Shown one piece after another: positions 25,022-34,556 of a DNA stretch of 64,000 bases. The first letter of the stretch is position 1; every line of letters starts with the position of its first letter. A program made the position numbers and the translations under genes. Origin of the DNA: Paenibacillus tyrphae (lineage in GTDB: Bacteria > Bacillota > Bacilli > Paenibacillales > NBRC-103111); assembly GCF_000722545.1 (NCBI RefSeq), contig NZ_JNVM01000033.1, forward strand, positions 102,809-166,808, read 5' to 3'. Under the pieces are notes generated by a model. It made no database searches. It had not been told where the DNA came from and saw only the letters and a list, made by a program, of their open reading frames with translations.

Positions 25022-26519
25022 GATGTTTTCCTCCTCCTGTCGCGCAGTGCATAATTTTTTCCTGCGTGGCTTCCCCTCTGGCGAACTCTCCGGCAATCCG
25101 GCCTTCGTGCATCACCAGGATGCGATCGCTCATGCCGAGAACCTCCGGGAGCTCCGACGAAATCATCAGGATGGCTACGCCTCTGGAGATCAATTGGTTC
25201 ATCAAATCGTAGATCTCCTTCTTCGCGCCGATGTCCACTCCGCGGGTCGGCTCGTCCAAAATAAACACCTGCGGATTCGTTTCGAGCCATTTGCCGATCA
25301 CGACCTTCTGCTGATTTCCTCCGCTCAGGGAGCCGACCTTCTGCTCGCCGTTCGGGGTCTTGATCAGCAGTTGCGAGATGAGCCGTTCCGAGATGCCGGT
25401 TTCTTTGCTGCGGCTGACAAACCCGAACGAGGAAACGTCCTTCAAATTAGGCAGCGAAATGTTGTCCTTCACAGACAAGTTCAACAACAGCCCTTCGTCC
25501 TTGCGGTCCTCCGTAACCAGCGCAATGCCCGCGCGGATCGCATCGACCGGCTTGCGGATGGCGACGGGCCGGCCGTCGACGCGGATCTCCCCTTGGCGGG
25601 CCGGCGTTACCCCGAACAAAGCTTTAGCCAGCTCGGTCCGACCGGCCCCCATCAGACCGGCGATGCCGACGATTTCTCCGCTGCGCACGGCAAAGGAAAT
25701 GTCTTGCAGCTTGCCCGGCAGCGACAGGCCTTTGACCTCCAGCTTGGGCTCGCCGACGGAAACGTCGATTTTGGGAAAGCGGTCTTTGATTTCCCGCCCT
25801 ACCATCATTTTGACCAGCTTGTCGATATTCGTATCCGCTACGCGGTCTGTCCCTACCGTATGCCCGTCTCTCATGACGGTGACCCGGTCGCAGATGCGGA
25901 AAATTTCCTCCATCCGGTGGGAGATGTAGATCATCCCGACGCCCTTGACTTTCAGCGATTCGATCACCGTAAAGAGCGCTTCGATCTCACGGTCGGTCAG
26001 TGCCGCCGTCGGCTCGTCGAGAACGAGTATTTCCGCATTCATGGAAAGCGCTTTAGCAATCTCGATCATTTGCTGCTGTCCGACGGACAGCTCGCCTGCG
26101 ATGATACCGGGATCGATGGCCAAGCCGAGCTGGGACAAGAAGCGTACCGATTCCTGTCTCATTTTGCCCCAGTTGATCATCCCGCTCCGGCCGTAAGTAA
26201 ATTCCCGCCCGAGAAAAATATTTTCCATCACCGTCAAATGCGGGATTAAGTTCAATTCCTGATGAATCATGGCAATGCCCAAGCTTTGCGCCATGGAAGG
26301 AGAAGCGATCTCGCAAGGCGTCCCCTTCAGGATCACGGTTCCGCCGTCTCTGCGGTGAATGCCGCCGAGAATTTTCATGAGCGTGGATTTCCCCGCGCCG
26401 TTCTCCCCCATCAGCGCGTGCACTTCCCCGCCGGTCAGGTTGAACGTTACCTGATCCAGCACTCGGACGCCCGGGAAGCTCTTGCTGATGTCGTTCATTT
26501 CCAGCAGGTATGTCGTCAT
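24993..26519 (-). CDS. rbsA: Ribose ABC transporter ATP-binding protein RbsA
   Basis: The 508-residue tandem ATPase has in the first half Walker A GENGAGKST, signature LSVGQQQMIEIAKAL and Walker B ILVLDEPTAALT. In the second half a degenerate Walker A (GLMGAGRTE) comes before LSGGNQQKVVIGKWL, as is normal in sugar-type RbsA. It starts at ATG 26519, 8 bases after AAGGAG. It powers ribose uptake with RbsC. Confidence 0.95.
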   Translation of the reverse strand: MTTYLLEMNDISKSFPGVRVLDQVTFNLTGGEVHALMGENGAGKSTLMKILGGIHRRDGGTVILKGTPCEIASPSMAQSLGIAMIHQELNLIPHLTVMENIFLGREFTYGRSGMINWGKMRQESVRFLSQLGLAIDPGIIAGELSVGQQQMIEIAKALSMNAEILVLDEPTAALTDREIEALFTVIESLKVKGVGMIYISHRMEEIFRICDRVTVMRDGHTVGTDRVADTNIDKLVKMMVGREIKDRFPKIDVSVGEPKLEVKGLSLPGKLQDISFAVRSGEIVGIAGLMGAGRTELAKALFGVTPARQGEIRVDGRPVAIRKPVDAIRAGIALVTEDRKDEGLLLNLSVKDNISLPNLKDVSSFGFVSRSKETGISERLISQLLIKTPNGEQKVGSLSGGNQQKVVIGKWLETNPQVFILDEPTRGVDIGAKKEIYDLMNQLISRGVAILMISSELPEVLGMSDRILVMHEGRIAGEFARGEATQEKIMHCATGGGKHHANGSESGR

Positions 26520-26535
26520 GACGGCCACTCCTTTC

Positions 26536-26931
26536 TTAAAAGATCACGCCGGCCTGCAGAACGATGTTTGCATAAGGTGTAAATTCGCCTGTCCGAATAA
26601 CCGCTTTCGCTTCGTGCGTAAGCCTTTTCAACTGCTCGTGACTGACCGTCCGAACCGGGATGCCCTTCATGACGGCTTCCAGCTCCCGCTTGAACTGCGG
26701 GCTGGCCCGCTCCATTTCGTCTGCGATGAACGAGGCCTCCACTTCCATTTCCTCAAGCACGATGGACAGCGTGTCCAGCAGAGCAGGCACGCCCTGCTTC
26801 AAGGCCAGATCGATCCGCCGCACATGGGAGGGGATCGGCAGCCCGCTGTCGCAGATGACGATCGTATCCGTATGGCCCAATTTGCTGATCACTTCGGAAA
26901 TTTCGCTATTGATGATTCCGATTTTTTTCAT
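26536..26931 (-). CDS. rbsD: D-ribose pyranase RbsD
   Basis: The 131-residue enzyme interconverts ribose pyranose and furanose forms so that ribokinase can act. The start MKKIGIINSEIS, HTDTIVICDSGLPIP and FTPYANIVLQAGV at the C-terminus are diagnostic. ATG 26931 follows GGAGGGG by 8 bases. The gene lies between rbsK and rbsA in a tight operon. Confidence 0.94.
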   Translation of the reverse strand: MKKIGIINSEISEVISKLGHTDTIVICDSGLPIPSHVRRIDLALKQGVPALLDTLSIVLEEMEVEASFIADEMERASPQFKRELEAVMKGIPVRTVSHEQLKRLTHEAKAVIRTGEFTPYANIVLQAGVIF

Positions 26932-26948
26932 GATAGTTTCCCCTCCAC

Positions 26949-27863
26949 TCACCCGTTAAAATCGAGCACTTCCTGAAGCGTTGGCATCCCGGGTTGGGCG
27001 CCGAATCTCGTCACGGCAAGCGCCGAAACCTTGGCCGCGAACGATACGGCTTCCTCCAAGCTTTGGCCCAAAGCAAGCGAATAAGCCAGCCCTGCGTTGA
27101 ACGAATCGCCGGCCCCGGTCGTATCCACGACCTCCATGACATACCCGGGAACGTGGGTCAGCGTGCCCTCCTGCGTCATAAAGGCGGAGCCTTCCGCGCC
27201 GAGCGTCGTGATCACGTGCCGAGCGCCCATGCCGGCCAGCTCCCGCATCGCGGCTTCCAATTCGCCGCCTTCCGCGGAACGCCCGGTCAGCAAGGCCAGC
27301 TCCGTCCGGTTCGGGGTAATGTAGTCGACGTTGCGCAGCAATTCGTCCGGCAGCTTCTGCGCCGGGGCGGGGTTCAATACGACCGTCCGTCCGCAGGCTT
27401 TTGCGAGCCGGGCCGCATGCGCGACGGTATCTACAGGAATTTCCATCTGAAGCAGCACGATGTCCGCTGTAGCAATGACTTCCCGGCAAGCGTCGATATC
27501 CGCAGGCAGCAGCGTATGATTTGCGCCCGGGAGGACGACAATACTGTTATCTCCCTGACAAACGTAAATACTGGCAACTCCCGTAGCCGCTTGCTCCGCG
27601 ACCCGCACCGCGTCCGTGCCCACGTTCTCGGTTTGCAGCGCTTTCACTAGCTCTTGTCCGAAGCCGTCGGTACCGACCGCGCCGACCATCGTCACGGCCG
27701 CGCCGAGCCGGGCCGCCGCCACGGCCTGGTTCGCGCCCTTTCCTCCGGGAAGAAAACGGATGCCGTGTCCGAGCATCGTCTCCCCCTGCTGCGGATACCG
27801 GTCCGCTTCGATGACAATATCCATATTCAAGCTTCCGATGACAACGATTTTAGGAGCTTTCAT
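26949..27863 (-). CDS. rbsK: Ribokinase RbsK
   Basis: The 304-residue PfkB-family kinase has N-terminal GSLNMDIVIEADRYP and GGKGANQAVAAARLGA, and C-terminal VDTTGAGDSFNAGLAYSLA with the catalytic Asp. It phosphorylates ribose to ribose 5-phosphate. Its start overlaps the end of rbsR by 14 bases. Confidence 0.95.
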   Translation of the reverse strand: MKAPKIVVIGSLNMDIVIEADRYPQQGETMLGHGIRFLPGGKGANQAVAAARLGAAVTMVGAVGTDGFGQELVKALQTENVGTDAVRVAEQAATGVASIYVCQGDNSIVVLPGANHTLLPADIDACREVIATADIVLLQMEIPVDTVAHAARLAKACGRTVVLNPAPAQKLPDELLRNVDYITPNRTELALLTGRSAEGGELEAAMRELAGMGARHVITTLGAEGSAFMTQEGTLTHVPGYVMEVVDTTGAGDSFNAGLAYSLALGQSLEEAVSFAAKVSALAVTRFGAQPGMPTLQEVLDFNG

Positions 27864-28863
27864 GTCCGTTCCTCCTTAAGGTCGACTCTCTGGGCACGAG
27901 CGCAACGTCCAGCTCGTACGTTTGGTCCGCTTCCAGCGTGCCTTCGATTTTCTTGATCAAGATCCGCGAGACGAGTGCGCCCATCTCATAGATTGGCTGG
28001 GCGACCGTCGTCAGCTCCGGCTGCGTAATCTCCGTCATGCCGATGCCGTCAAAGCCGCATACCGCTACTTGTCCGGGCACTTGAACGCCCATCCGGTGAA
28101 GCGCCTTGAGCGCGCCTACCGCCATCAGGTCGTTCCCCGCAAAAATGGCGTCTACATCAGGATGACGCTCCATCAGCAGCTCTGTCGCCCGAATCCCGCC
28201 TTCGATCCGGAAGTCTCCCTGAACCATGAATGTCGGCGAATACCAGTTCAAATGCTTCACGGACTCCTCGTATCCGGCCAGCCGTTCTTTGGCCGTAATG
28301 AATTCCTGCGGGCCGTAGATGTGGGCGATTTTCCGGCAGCCCATGCTTAGAAGATGCTCGACGGCCAGCCTCGCGCCCTCCCGGTTTTTGGAGCGGACCA
28401 CGCTGCACGACTGCTTCGGCGGCACCCGGTCAAGACAGACGACGGGGATGCCTTTCTTCGCCATCTGCTCGACATCGGCAGAATCCAGCGTATTGGAAGC
28501 AAAAATAATGCCGTCGATATATTTTTTCTTCAATACCTCAATATAGGACTTCTCCTTGACTCCTTCGTCGTCGGAGTTGCACAAAATCACCGTATACCCG
28601 TACATCGAGGCGACATCCTCGACGGCCCGGGCCAGCTCCGGAAAGAACGGGTTGGAAATATCGGGAAGAATTAAGGCGATGGTATTCGTCTTCTTTCCGG
28701 CCAATCCCCGGGCCACCGCGTTCGGCTCGTAGTTCAGCGCTTCGATGGCCTTCTTGATTTTCTGCTCCGTCTCCACGTTCACATAGCCGCTTTTGTTCAA
28801 GTACCGGGAAATCGTCGCAACGGACACGCCCGCCAGCTTGGCTACATCCCGAATGGTTGCCAT
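27850..28863 (-). CDS. rbsR: Ribose operon repressor RbsR (LacI family)
   Basis: The 337-residue repressor has a LacI HTH (TIRDVAKLAGVSVATISRYLN), a hinge helix (NAVARGLAGKK) and a PBP-like sensor domain. It is the first gene of the rbs operon. Two near-identical operator copies lie upstream, so it probably represses itself and the whole operon until ribose is present. Confidence 0.94.
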   Translation of the reverse strand: MATIRDVAKLAGVSVATISRYLNKSGYVNVETEQKIKKAIEALNYEPNAVARGLAGKKTNTIALILPDISNPFFPELARAVEDVASMYGYTVILCNSDDEGVKEKSYIEVLKKKYIDGIIFASNTLDSADVEQMAKKGIPVVCLDRVPPKQSCSVVRSKNREGARLAVEHLLSMGCRKIAHIYGPQEFITAKERLAGYEESVKHLNWYSPTFMVQGDFRIEGGIRATELLMERHPDVDAIFAGNDLMAVGALKALHRMGVQVPGQVAVCGFDGIGMTEITQPELTTVAQPIYEMGALVSRILIKKIEGTLEADQTYELDVALVPRESTLRRNGHESS

Positions 28864-28880
28864 ACTTCTTCACCTCTGCT

Positions 28881-28900
28881 ATGTGGTACCGGTTACACAT
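28881..28900. promoter_or_regulatory. RbsR operator copy 1
   Basis: TGGTACCGGTTACACA with flanking AT is a near-palindrome (TGTG..ACCGGT..CACA) of the LacI-family type, 18 bases before the rbsR start. Confidence 0.75.
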
Positions 28901-28970
28901 CGATTAAAAAAAATAATAGATACTGCTAATTCATTTTAATAAGTAATGCGAACTCTCAATTGGTTAAGTA

Positions 28971-28990
28971 TATGGTACCGGTTACACATA
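28971..28990. promoter_or_regulatory. RbsR operator copy 2
   Basis: A second copy of the same 16-base core sits exactly 90 bases upstream of copy 1, with the AT-rich promoter region between them. This suits looping by a tetrameric repressor. The rest of 28864-29081 holds no gene. Confidence 0.75.
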
Positions 28991-29081
28991 CAATATAGCA
29001 CTCCATGAAAAAGGAATCAACCTCTTTTTTGTGACAGATTGCCGAACGGCCAGCCATGCTCCTCTGATGCTGCACGGCGGC

Positions 29082-29120
29082 AAAAGCGGCGCCACGCTCA
29101 ACGCGGAAACGCCGCTTATT
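29082..29120 (-). terminator. Terminator after collagen-like gene
   Basis: AAGCGGCG and CGCCGCTT pair around an 18-base loop, with TTTT following on the minus strand. Confidence 0.6.
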
Positions 29121-29170
29121 TTCTTCCTTGCGAGTGTCGGTTGGGTCTGGCGCGATCCTCAGTCCACCCG

Positions 29171-29752
29171 TCAGGTTAGCTTCCCGATATAAAGCGATGC
29201 GCTTACCGTCGGCGTACCGCCTACGATGCTGCCTTGCAGAGTCAGATCCCCCGTCGTGTTGTCAATCCGGTGCAACGTCAGTATGCCGCCGGCCGTCAAG
29301 TTAACAGCGACTTGCCCCGTGTAAGGCTGGTTTCCTACGTTGGTACCGTAACTGCTGAGCGGGACCAAAGTTGCCGGAAGCGGACCTGTGCCGTCCGGAT
29401 CGAAGAACAATCCGAACGCGCTGTTCCCTGCAGTCGGGAACACCTCCCAATTGATATGATAAATGCCGGTTTCGAGAATGTTGATGGTTGAGGTCGGGGT
29501 GAAAGTAATGCCCGTACCATGGATAAGCGAATTGGTGAAGGTCACGGCCCCGCCTTCCCCACCCGGTGTCGGCGAAGCGGCAACGGTTTGGTTTACTGTA
29601 CTGCACAGAAAGGCAAACGAGGTGATCCATGCTAGTCCTTGCGCTCCCTGTGGTCCCCGTGGCCCTTGTGGTCCTGGAGGGCCTGCAGAGCCTGCAGGGC
29701 CTTTAGGTCCTTGAGGGCCTGGAGGTCCTGGAGTGCCCGATATTTTACCCAT
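29171..29752 (-). CDS. Collagen-like spore surface protein with BclA-like C-terminal domain
   Basis: The 193-residue protein opens with about ten Gly-X-Y triplets (residues 7-39, e.g. GPPGPQGPKGPAG) that should form a short collagen triple helix. A beta-rich trimerising C-terminal domain follows (GITFTPTSTINILETGIYHI, TLVPLSSYGTNV, PTVSASLYIGKL) resembling the C1q/TNF-like head of BclA-type exosporium proteins. The start is MGKISGTPGPP at ATG 29752 after AAGGAGAG. No signal peptide is seen, as for proteins loaded onto spores from the mother cell. The divergent YheC/D gene and the glycosyl transfer genes beyond it suggest glycosylation, which is inference. Confidence 0.82.
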   Translation of the reverse strand: MGKISGTPGPPGPQGPKGPAGSAGPPGPQGPRGPQGAQGLAWITSFAFLCSTVNQTVAASPTPGGEGGAVTFTNSLIHGTGITFTPTSTINILETGIYHINWEVFPTAGNSAFGLFFDPDGTGPLPATLVPLSSYGTNVGNQPYTGQVAVNLTAGGILTLHRIDNTTGDLTLQGSIVGGTPTVSASLYIGKLT

Positions 29753-29958
29753 ACGTACTCACTCTCCTTTTTGATTTCAAAACCAATGTACTCGCGGCAT
29801 TCGCCTTTAGACAGGGCGTTTGCCCATATCATCCCAATCTTTTTTGCTGTTTCATGCACACGCCTGTTTTCTATCAAATTGTATTGTTGTCCATGCATTT
29901 TTAATGCAGCTACATACCTTGTTTACGACTCACTTTATAGCGATAAAGGAGAACCCGT

Positions 29959-30999
29959 ATGAAGAAGAAAAGCCGTACCGTCAGAACCTTCGGTATCATG
30001 GTCGCGAACCCCAAGCAGAGGAAGTATGTTCTAAGAAAATATCTTGCCCGCAAAGCGGCTCATGTGAGACTATTCTGTTTCACGCCGTCCGAGATTGATT
30101 GGAAGCGGAAAAGCATCCTCGGCCTTCATCATTCGAACTGGAAGTGGGTACAGCACCGGTTTCCTTTCCCCGAAGTGGTATATAACCGCTGCTACACGAC
30201 GAAAAAGACAACCATCCAAAAGCTGGAAGCCACTATCGGAAGCAACAAATGCTTCAATCAGCAAAATCGATTCGACAAATACGAGATCTATAAGCTATTA
30301 AGCCAGTCGCTCGCTCCTTATTTGCCCGAAACCGTTCCTTACGACCGGGAAACCACGGCACAGCTGCAAAAAGCTCATAAAGTGTTGTATATGAAGCCTT
30401 GCTACGGATATCAAGGGAAAGGGGTGTATCGTGTGGAGGCGAGGGAGTCAGGGGAGATTCATATTGGTCAGCATTATTTATTGCCACAATTTATCGCTGC
30501 AAACGTGCCGCAGTGCCAAACAAAGCTAGACGAACTTCTTGGGTCCACCGATTACCTCATCCAACAAGGGGTCCATTTGCAGCAATGGAATGATCAAGTG
30601 TTCGATATCCGGGCGCTTGTTCAAAAAGACGAGTCGGGCGTATGGTCAGTAACGAACGTCGTCAGCCGGTTCGCTCACAAGGGCTGCTTTAATACGAGCA
30701 TCTGCACCAAGATTTGTTTGTCCGAAGAAGTGCTTCGGCATTTGTACCCGCAGGAGAAGGCCGATGTCTTTCTTCAAACGATACGCGACATCAGTCTGAG
30801 AGCCGCAGAAACCGTAGAGTCGGGTACAGGCCTTCGTCTGGGCGAGCTTAGCGTCGATTTTGCGTTGGACAACGACGAGCGGCTGTGGATCATCGAGGTT
30901 AACGGAAGGCCGCAAAAAGAATTGTATGACCAGCTCTTCGGCCAAGACGCGGTTTATAAGCGTCCGTTGCAATATGCGGACTATTTGTATACCCATTAG
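29959..30999 (+). CDS. YheC/YheD-family ATP-grasp protein (spore coat associated), full-length type
   Basis: The 346-residue protein has an N-terminal domain (TFGIMVANPKQRKYVLRKYL to about 100) and then an ATP-grasp fold. KVLYMKPCYGYQGKGVYRVE is the glycine-rich nucleotide loop, YLIQQGVHL a core strand, FDIRALVQKD the conserved DxR segment, and ELSVDFALDNDERLWIIEVNGRP the metal-binding D..E.N end. B. subtilis YheC and YheD are found on the spore coat. ATP-grasp enzymes join a carboxylate to an amine or thiol, but no substrate is known for this family. It is divergent from the collagen-like gene, with a terminator downstream. Confidence 0.88.
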   Translation: MKKKSRTVRTFGIMVANPKQRKYVLRKYLARKAAHVRLFCFTPSEIDWKRKSILGLHHSNWKWVQHRFPFPEVVYNRCYTTKKTTIQKLEATIGSNKCFNQQNRFDKYEIYKLLSQSLAPYLPETVPYDRETTAQLQKAHKVLYMKPCYGYQGKGVYRVEARESGEIHIGQHYLLPQFIAANVPQCQTKLDELLGSTDYLIQQGVHLQQWNDQVFDIRALVQKDESGVWSVTNVVSRFAHKGCFNTSICTKICLSEEVLRHLYPQEKADVFLQTIRDISLRAAETVESGTGLRLGELSVDFALDNDERLWIIEVNGRPQKELYDQLFGQDAVYKRPLQYADYLYTH

Positions 31000-31095
31000 C
31001 CATTGTATTAGTCCAGTATATGGGTAAAAGCTTGGCAAGGTTATACGCCTTTTCTTTTCTATGCGGCAAAAATTTTTTACGGCAACCCCCGGCGG

Positions 31096-31122
31096 CCTGT
31101 CATCTTTCGATGTCAGGTTTTT
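31096..31122 (+). terminator. Terminator after YheC/D gene
   Basis: CCTGTCATC and GATGTCAGG (one mismatch) around TTTC, followed by TTTTT. Confidence 0.75.
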
Positions 31123-31260
31123 GTTTGTGCGAAAATTATGGTCTCGTCAAAATTGTTCCGACTGGGACATCCGTCGTGCCGATGAAGAGGCCTATCCCAT
31201 ATGTTAGTACATACGAATACACGAACCTGACGAACTTTGCCCTCAAGGAGAGATCACGGA

Positions 31261-32427
31261 ATGAAAATTTTGATATGGAGCTACATGTTCTCCATTGGAG
31301 GCGGGGGCAGGCTGCTGACGAATTTGGCGACGGCGCTTGCCCGGCAGCCTGACGTGCATTACGTCCGGGTCGTCCTGTCGGCTCAAACCGGCTTCAAAGA
31401 CAGGGTGAGCACGCTGGAGCATCCCAAAATTGACATTGTCTACAGCGAAGAGGACATTCGGAACACTCCGAACCACCCGTACATTGTCGATTGCGACGTC
31501 GTGTACGTATTTTGGCCGCACGGACCTGCCTTCGTCGACTTTCACAAGCCGACCGTCATTACGTTTCACGACGCTACCATTTTCGATTACGTGCCGCCGT
31601 TCACGCCGGGATCGGTCGTTCGGGAGCATTGGGAGAAAGCCAAGGACTGGCTGGAGAGAAGCACGCACGTCGTCGTATCCTCCGAGTATGTGAAGTCGAG
31701 ACTCGTCGCGCATTTCGGCCCGGCCTGCCAATCCGCCTTCCTGATTCCGCATGCGATTTCGCCGTCCAAATATTTCGAGAATCCGTCGGTGGATACCACA
31801 CTCTCCCAGCTCTTCCCGTTTCCCTATTTCATTTATCCGGCCAACACCTCTCCGCACAAAAATCACTACAATCTGCTGCTCGCCTACTCGCGCTTCTCCC
31901 GCCGAAGCCAGTACTCGCTTCTTCTGATCGGCTACAATACGCATTTGCTGAGAAGCGTTCCGCCCTGCTGGCCGGAGCTTGCTTCGATTCCGACCTTGGT
32001 CTCGCTGATCAAACGAGTGGGGCTCCAGATCGATAAAGACGTCTTCCCGCTCGGGCTGGTGGATGACCAGTTGGTCGCTCCGTTAATTAAGAACGCCTAC
32101 GCCCTGATCATGCCAAGTCTTGCCGAGGGAGGAGGCAGCTATCCGGTGGAGGAGGCACTCAGCATGGGAACGCCGGTCTTATGCTCGGACATTCCGGTCA
32201 TGCGGGAACATCTGGCGCGGCGGAGCGCGGAAGTGGCCTGGTTTAACCCCGAATCGCCGGACGATATGACCCGCGCGATGGAGAGCCTGGCCGACAATTA
32301 TGCGCATTATAAGCAATCCGCCATACAGGGCATGAACGACCCGACTGTCTCGTGGGACGATATTGCCAAACATTACATCGCCGTATTTCATTCCGCCCAT
32401 TTCCATTATCGGGGGTTTTATTTGTAA
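31261..32427 (+). CDS. Glycosyltransferase, GT4-type
   Basis: The 388-residue GT-B enzyme starts with MKILIWSYMFSIGGGGRLL, a typical donor/acceptor loop. It has a central FIYPANTSPHKNHYNLL and the GT4 signature ALIMPSLAEGGGSYPVEEALSMGTPVLCSDIPVMREH, whose Glu contacts the sugar nucleotide. The start at 31261 follows AAGGAGAG. It opens a run of six same-strand genes for GDP-mannose-derived glycan assembly. Donor and acceptor are unknown. Confidence 0.88.
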   Translation: MKILIWSYMFSIGGGGRLLTNLATALARQPDVHYVRVVLSAQTGFKDRVSTLEHPKIDIVYSEEDIRNTPNHPYIVDCDVVYVFWPHGPAFVDFHKPTVITFHDATIFDYVPPFTPGSVVREHWEKAKDWLERSTHVVVSSEYVKSRLVAHFGPACQSAFLIPHAISPSKYFENPSVDTTLSQLFPFPYFIYPANTSPHKNHYNLLLAYSRFSRRSQYSLLLIGYNTHLLRSVPPCWPELASIPTLVSLIKRVGLQIDKDVFPLGLVDDQLVAPLIKNAYALIMPSLAEGGGSYPVEEALSMGTPVLCSDIPVMREHLARRSAEVAWFNPESPDDMTRAMESLADNYAHYKQSAIQGMNDPTVSWDDIAKHYIAVFHSAHFHYRGFYL

Positions 32428-32530
32428 TTTGTACGATTGTACAGGGGATAACCGACGTTCCGATGAACGGGCCCGCCCCAATATATTAATCGGAGGCAGA
32501 ACGATCATCTGCATAAGGAGGATGAGACCG

Positions 32531-33553
32531 ATGAAAATCATGATCATGGCCGGCGGACAAGGAACGAGATTTTGGCCGCGCAGCGTCAAATCGAAGCCGA
32601 AGCAATTCCTCTCCCTAACCTCCAAAGAAACCATGCTGCAGCAAACGTATCGCAGATTTCTCCAATATGTACCGGGCACGTCCATCTACGTCGTGACGAC
32701 CAAGCAATACAGCGTCCTTGTTCACGAGCAGCTTCCCGAGCTGAAGCATGAACACATCATTATAGAGCCCGAACCGAAGGATACGGCTCCTTGCATCGCT
32801 TTGTCGGCGCTGCACTTTTTGCAAAAAGGCGAAGACGACGTTCTGGTGACGACCCCGTCCGACCAATACATCCCGGAAGGAAACAGCTTATGGGAGGCGC
32901 TGAAGCAAGCGGAGATCGTCGCCAGATCGGATCGTTCGATCGTTACCTTGGGGATCGCACCGACCCGGCCCGAAACCGGATACGGCTATATCGTGACGGA
33001 AGAGCCGACGGCTGAGGGGCAGACGCTTGCAGCAAAAGCCTTTATCGAGAAGCCCTCTCTGGAGCGGGCCAAGCAATTGATCGGGCAAAAGAACGTGTAC
33101 TGGAACAGCGGCATTTTCATTTGGAAGCCTTCGACCATCGCCCACTATATGAGCCGCAGCCAGAAGGACATGTGGACGCTCCTCGAAGGATGCGGCGGTC
33201 AGTGGGAGGACGTCTATTCGCGCTTGCCCAAAATATCCGTCGATTACGCCATCTTGGAGAAAGCTTCGTCGATCTATACGATCCCCGTTCATTTCGAATG
33301 GGACGATATCGGCTCCTGGACCTCGCTGGAACGCGTGCATCAACCAGATGACCAAGGAAACATCGTGATGGGAGACGCCTCCCCTCTCTATACGAGCAAC
33401 AGCATCATCTATACGGAGAACCTGAAGACCGTCGTCATCGGAGTCAAAGATTTAATCGTCGTCTCCACCCCTGACGGCCTGCTTGTATGCGACAAAGCCC
33501 ACGAGCAGCATATCAAGGACGCGCAGAAATTTATGGACGTTAAAGGAGGATAA
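32531..33553 (+). CDS. Mannose-1-phosphate guanylyltransferase
   Basis: The 340-residue nucleotidyltransferase starts with MIMAGGQGTRFWPRS and KPKQF, the pyrophosphorylase signature (GGxGTRxxP...PKQF). VTTPSDQYIPEG, YGYIVTEE, FIEKP and YWNSGIFIWKP are typical of ManC/GMP enzymes. It makes GDP-mannose from mannose 1-phosphate and GTP. ATG 32531 lies after AAGGAGG; an in-frame extension to 32363 lacks a site. It is shorter than two-domain ManC-isomerase fusions and lacks the cupin part. It feeds the dehydratase 8 bases downstream. Confidence 0.9.
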   Translation: MKIMIMAGGQGTRFWPRSVKSKPKQFLSLTSKETMLQQTYRRFLQYVPGTSIYVVTTKQYSVLVHEQLPELKHEHIIIEPEPKDTAPCIALSALHFLQKGEDDVLVTTPSDQYIPEGNSLWEALKQAEIVARSDRSIVTLGIAPTRPETGYGYIVTEEPTAEGQTLAAKAFIEKPSLERAKQLIGQKNVYWNSGIFIWKPSTIAHYMSRSQKDMWTLLEGCGGQWEDVYSRLPKISVDYAILEKASSIYTIPVHFEWDDIGSWTSLERVHQPDDQGNIVMGDASPLYTSNSIIYTENLKTVVIGVKDLIVVSTPDGLLVCDKAHEQHIKDAQKFMDVKGG

Positions 33554-33560
33554 CGAACTT

Positions 33561-34514
33561 ATGAAGGTGCTTATTACCGGGATTTCCGGCTTTGTCGGAA
33601 GCCATATGGCGGAGTATCTGCTGCAGGAGCATGATGTCGTAGGGACGATCCGTCAGCGAAGCCGACTAGATCACATCAAGCATTTAAAGGATCTTCAATT
33701 GGTGGATTTGGTCGAATGCGAGCTGCGCGATCCTTTTTCCGTCGAGGCCCTGATCGCCAGCGTGAAGCCCGACCGGATCTTTCATCTGGCCGCCCAAAGC
33801 TTCGTGCCGACCTCCTGGAACTCTCCGGTGGATACGATCTACAACAATGCCGCCAGTCAAATCAACATCATGGAAGCCGTCCGGCGGATCAAGCCCGACT
33901 GCAAAATCCAAATCGCCTGCTCCAGCGAGGAATACGGCCACGTCGAAGCCTACGAGGTGCCTATCAAGGAAACGAACCCGCTTCGGCCGCTCAGCCCGTA
34001 TGCCGTCAGCAAAGTGACGCAGGAGTTTTTGGCCTATCAATATTACAAAAGCTACGGCCTGCACACTGTCATTACCCGGACCTTCAATCACACGGGACCG
34101 CGCCGGGGAGAAAACTTCGTCACCTCGAACTTCTCCAAGCAAATCGCCGATATCGAAAAAGGCAAGCAGCCCCCGGTGCTTTATGTCGGCAATCTGCAAG
34201 CCAAGCGGGACTTTACGGACGTCCGGGATGTCGTGCGCGCGTATTGGCTGGCGCTGGAGAAAGGCGTACCCGGGGAAACGTACAACATCGCTTCCGGCTC
34301 CTGCATCACGATCGAAGAGCTACTTCAGAAGCTGCTTGCGCTTAGCAAGGCAAAAATCGAGATCAAGGTCGATCCGGCCCGTCTGCGTCCGTCGGATGTG
34401 GAGATATTGCTGGGGGACTATCGGAAATTCCATGAGACGACCGGCTGGAAACCGGAAATTCCATTGGACCGGACGCTCAGTGATCTTCTGAATTATTGGC
34501 GTTCCTTCCCGTAA
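33561..34514 (+). CDS. GDP-mannose 4,6-dehydratase-like SDR enzyme
   Basis: The 317-residue extended short-chain dehydrogenase has a Rossmann start VLITGISGFVGSHMAEYL, HLAAQSFVPTSWNSP, the SSEEYG segment with adjacent Ser-Glu as in dehydratases, catalytic YAVSK, and NHTGPRRGENFVTSNF typical of GDP-mannose dehydratases. The product GDP-4-keto-6-deoxymannose leads to rhamnose, fucose or perosamine-type sugars. The start at 33561 follows AAAGGAGGA. A GDP-6-deoxymannose reductase of the same family is the main alternative. Confidence 0.85.
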   Translation: MKVLITGISGFVGSHMAEYLLQEHDVVGTIRQRSRLDHIKHLKDLQLVDLVECELRDPFSVEALIASVKPDRIFHLAAQSFVPTSWNSPVDTIYNNAASQINIMEAVRRIKPDCKIQIACSSEEYGHVEAYEVPIKETNPLRPLSPYAVSKVTQEFLAYQYYKSYGLHTVITRTFNHTGPRRGENFVTSNFSKQIADIEKGKQPPVLYVGNLQAKRDFTDVRDVVRAYWLALEKGVPGETYNIASGSCITIEELLQKLLALSKAKIEIKVDPARLRPSDVEILLGDYRKFHETTGWKPEIPLDRTLSDLLNYWRSFP

Positions 34515-34556
34515 GGCGACGGCGTGCAGATCCATTCCAGTCTGGAGATGAAAAAC

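Noticed and set aside
29463..29714. Repetitive GP-rich plus-strand frame opposite the collagen-like gene
   Set aside because: Collagen triplet DNA gives Gly/Pro-like repeats on both strands; the minus strand has the start signal and the C-terminal domain.
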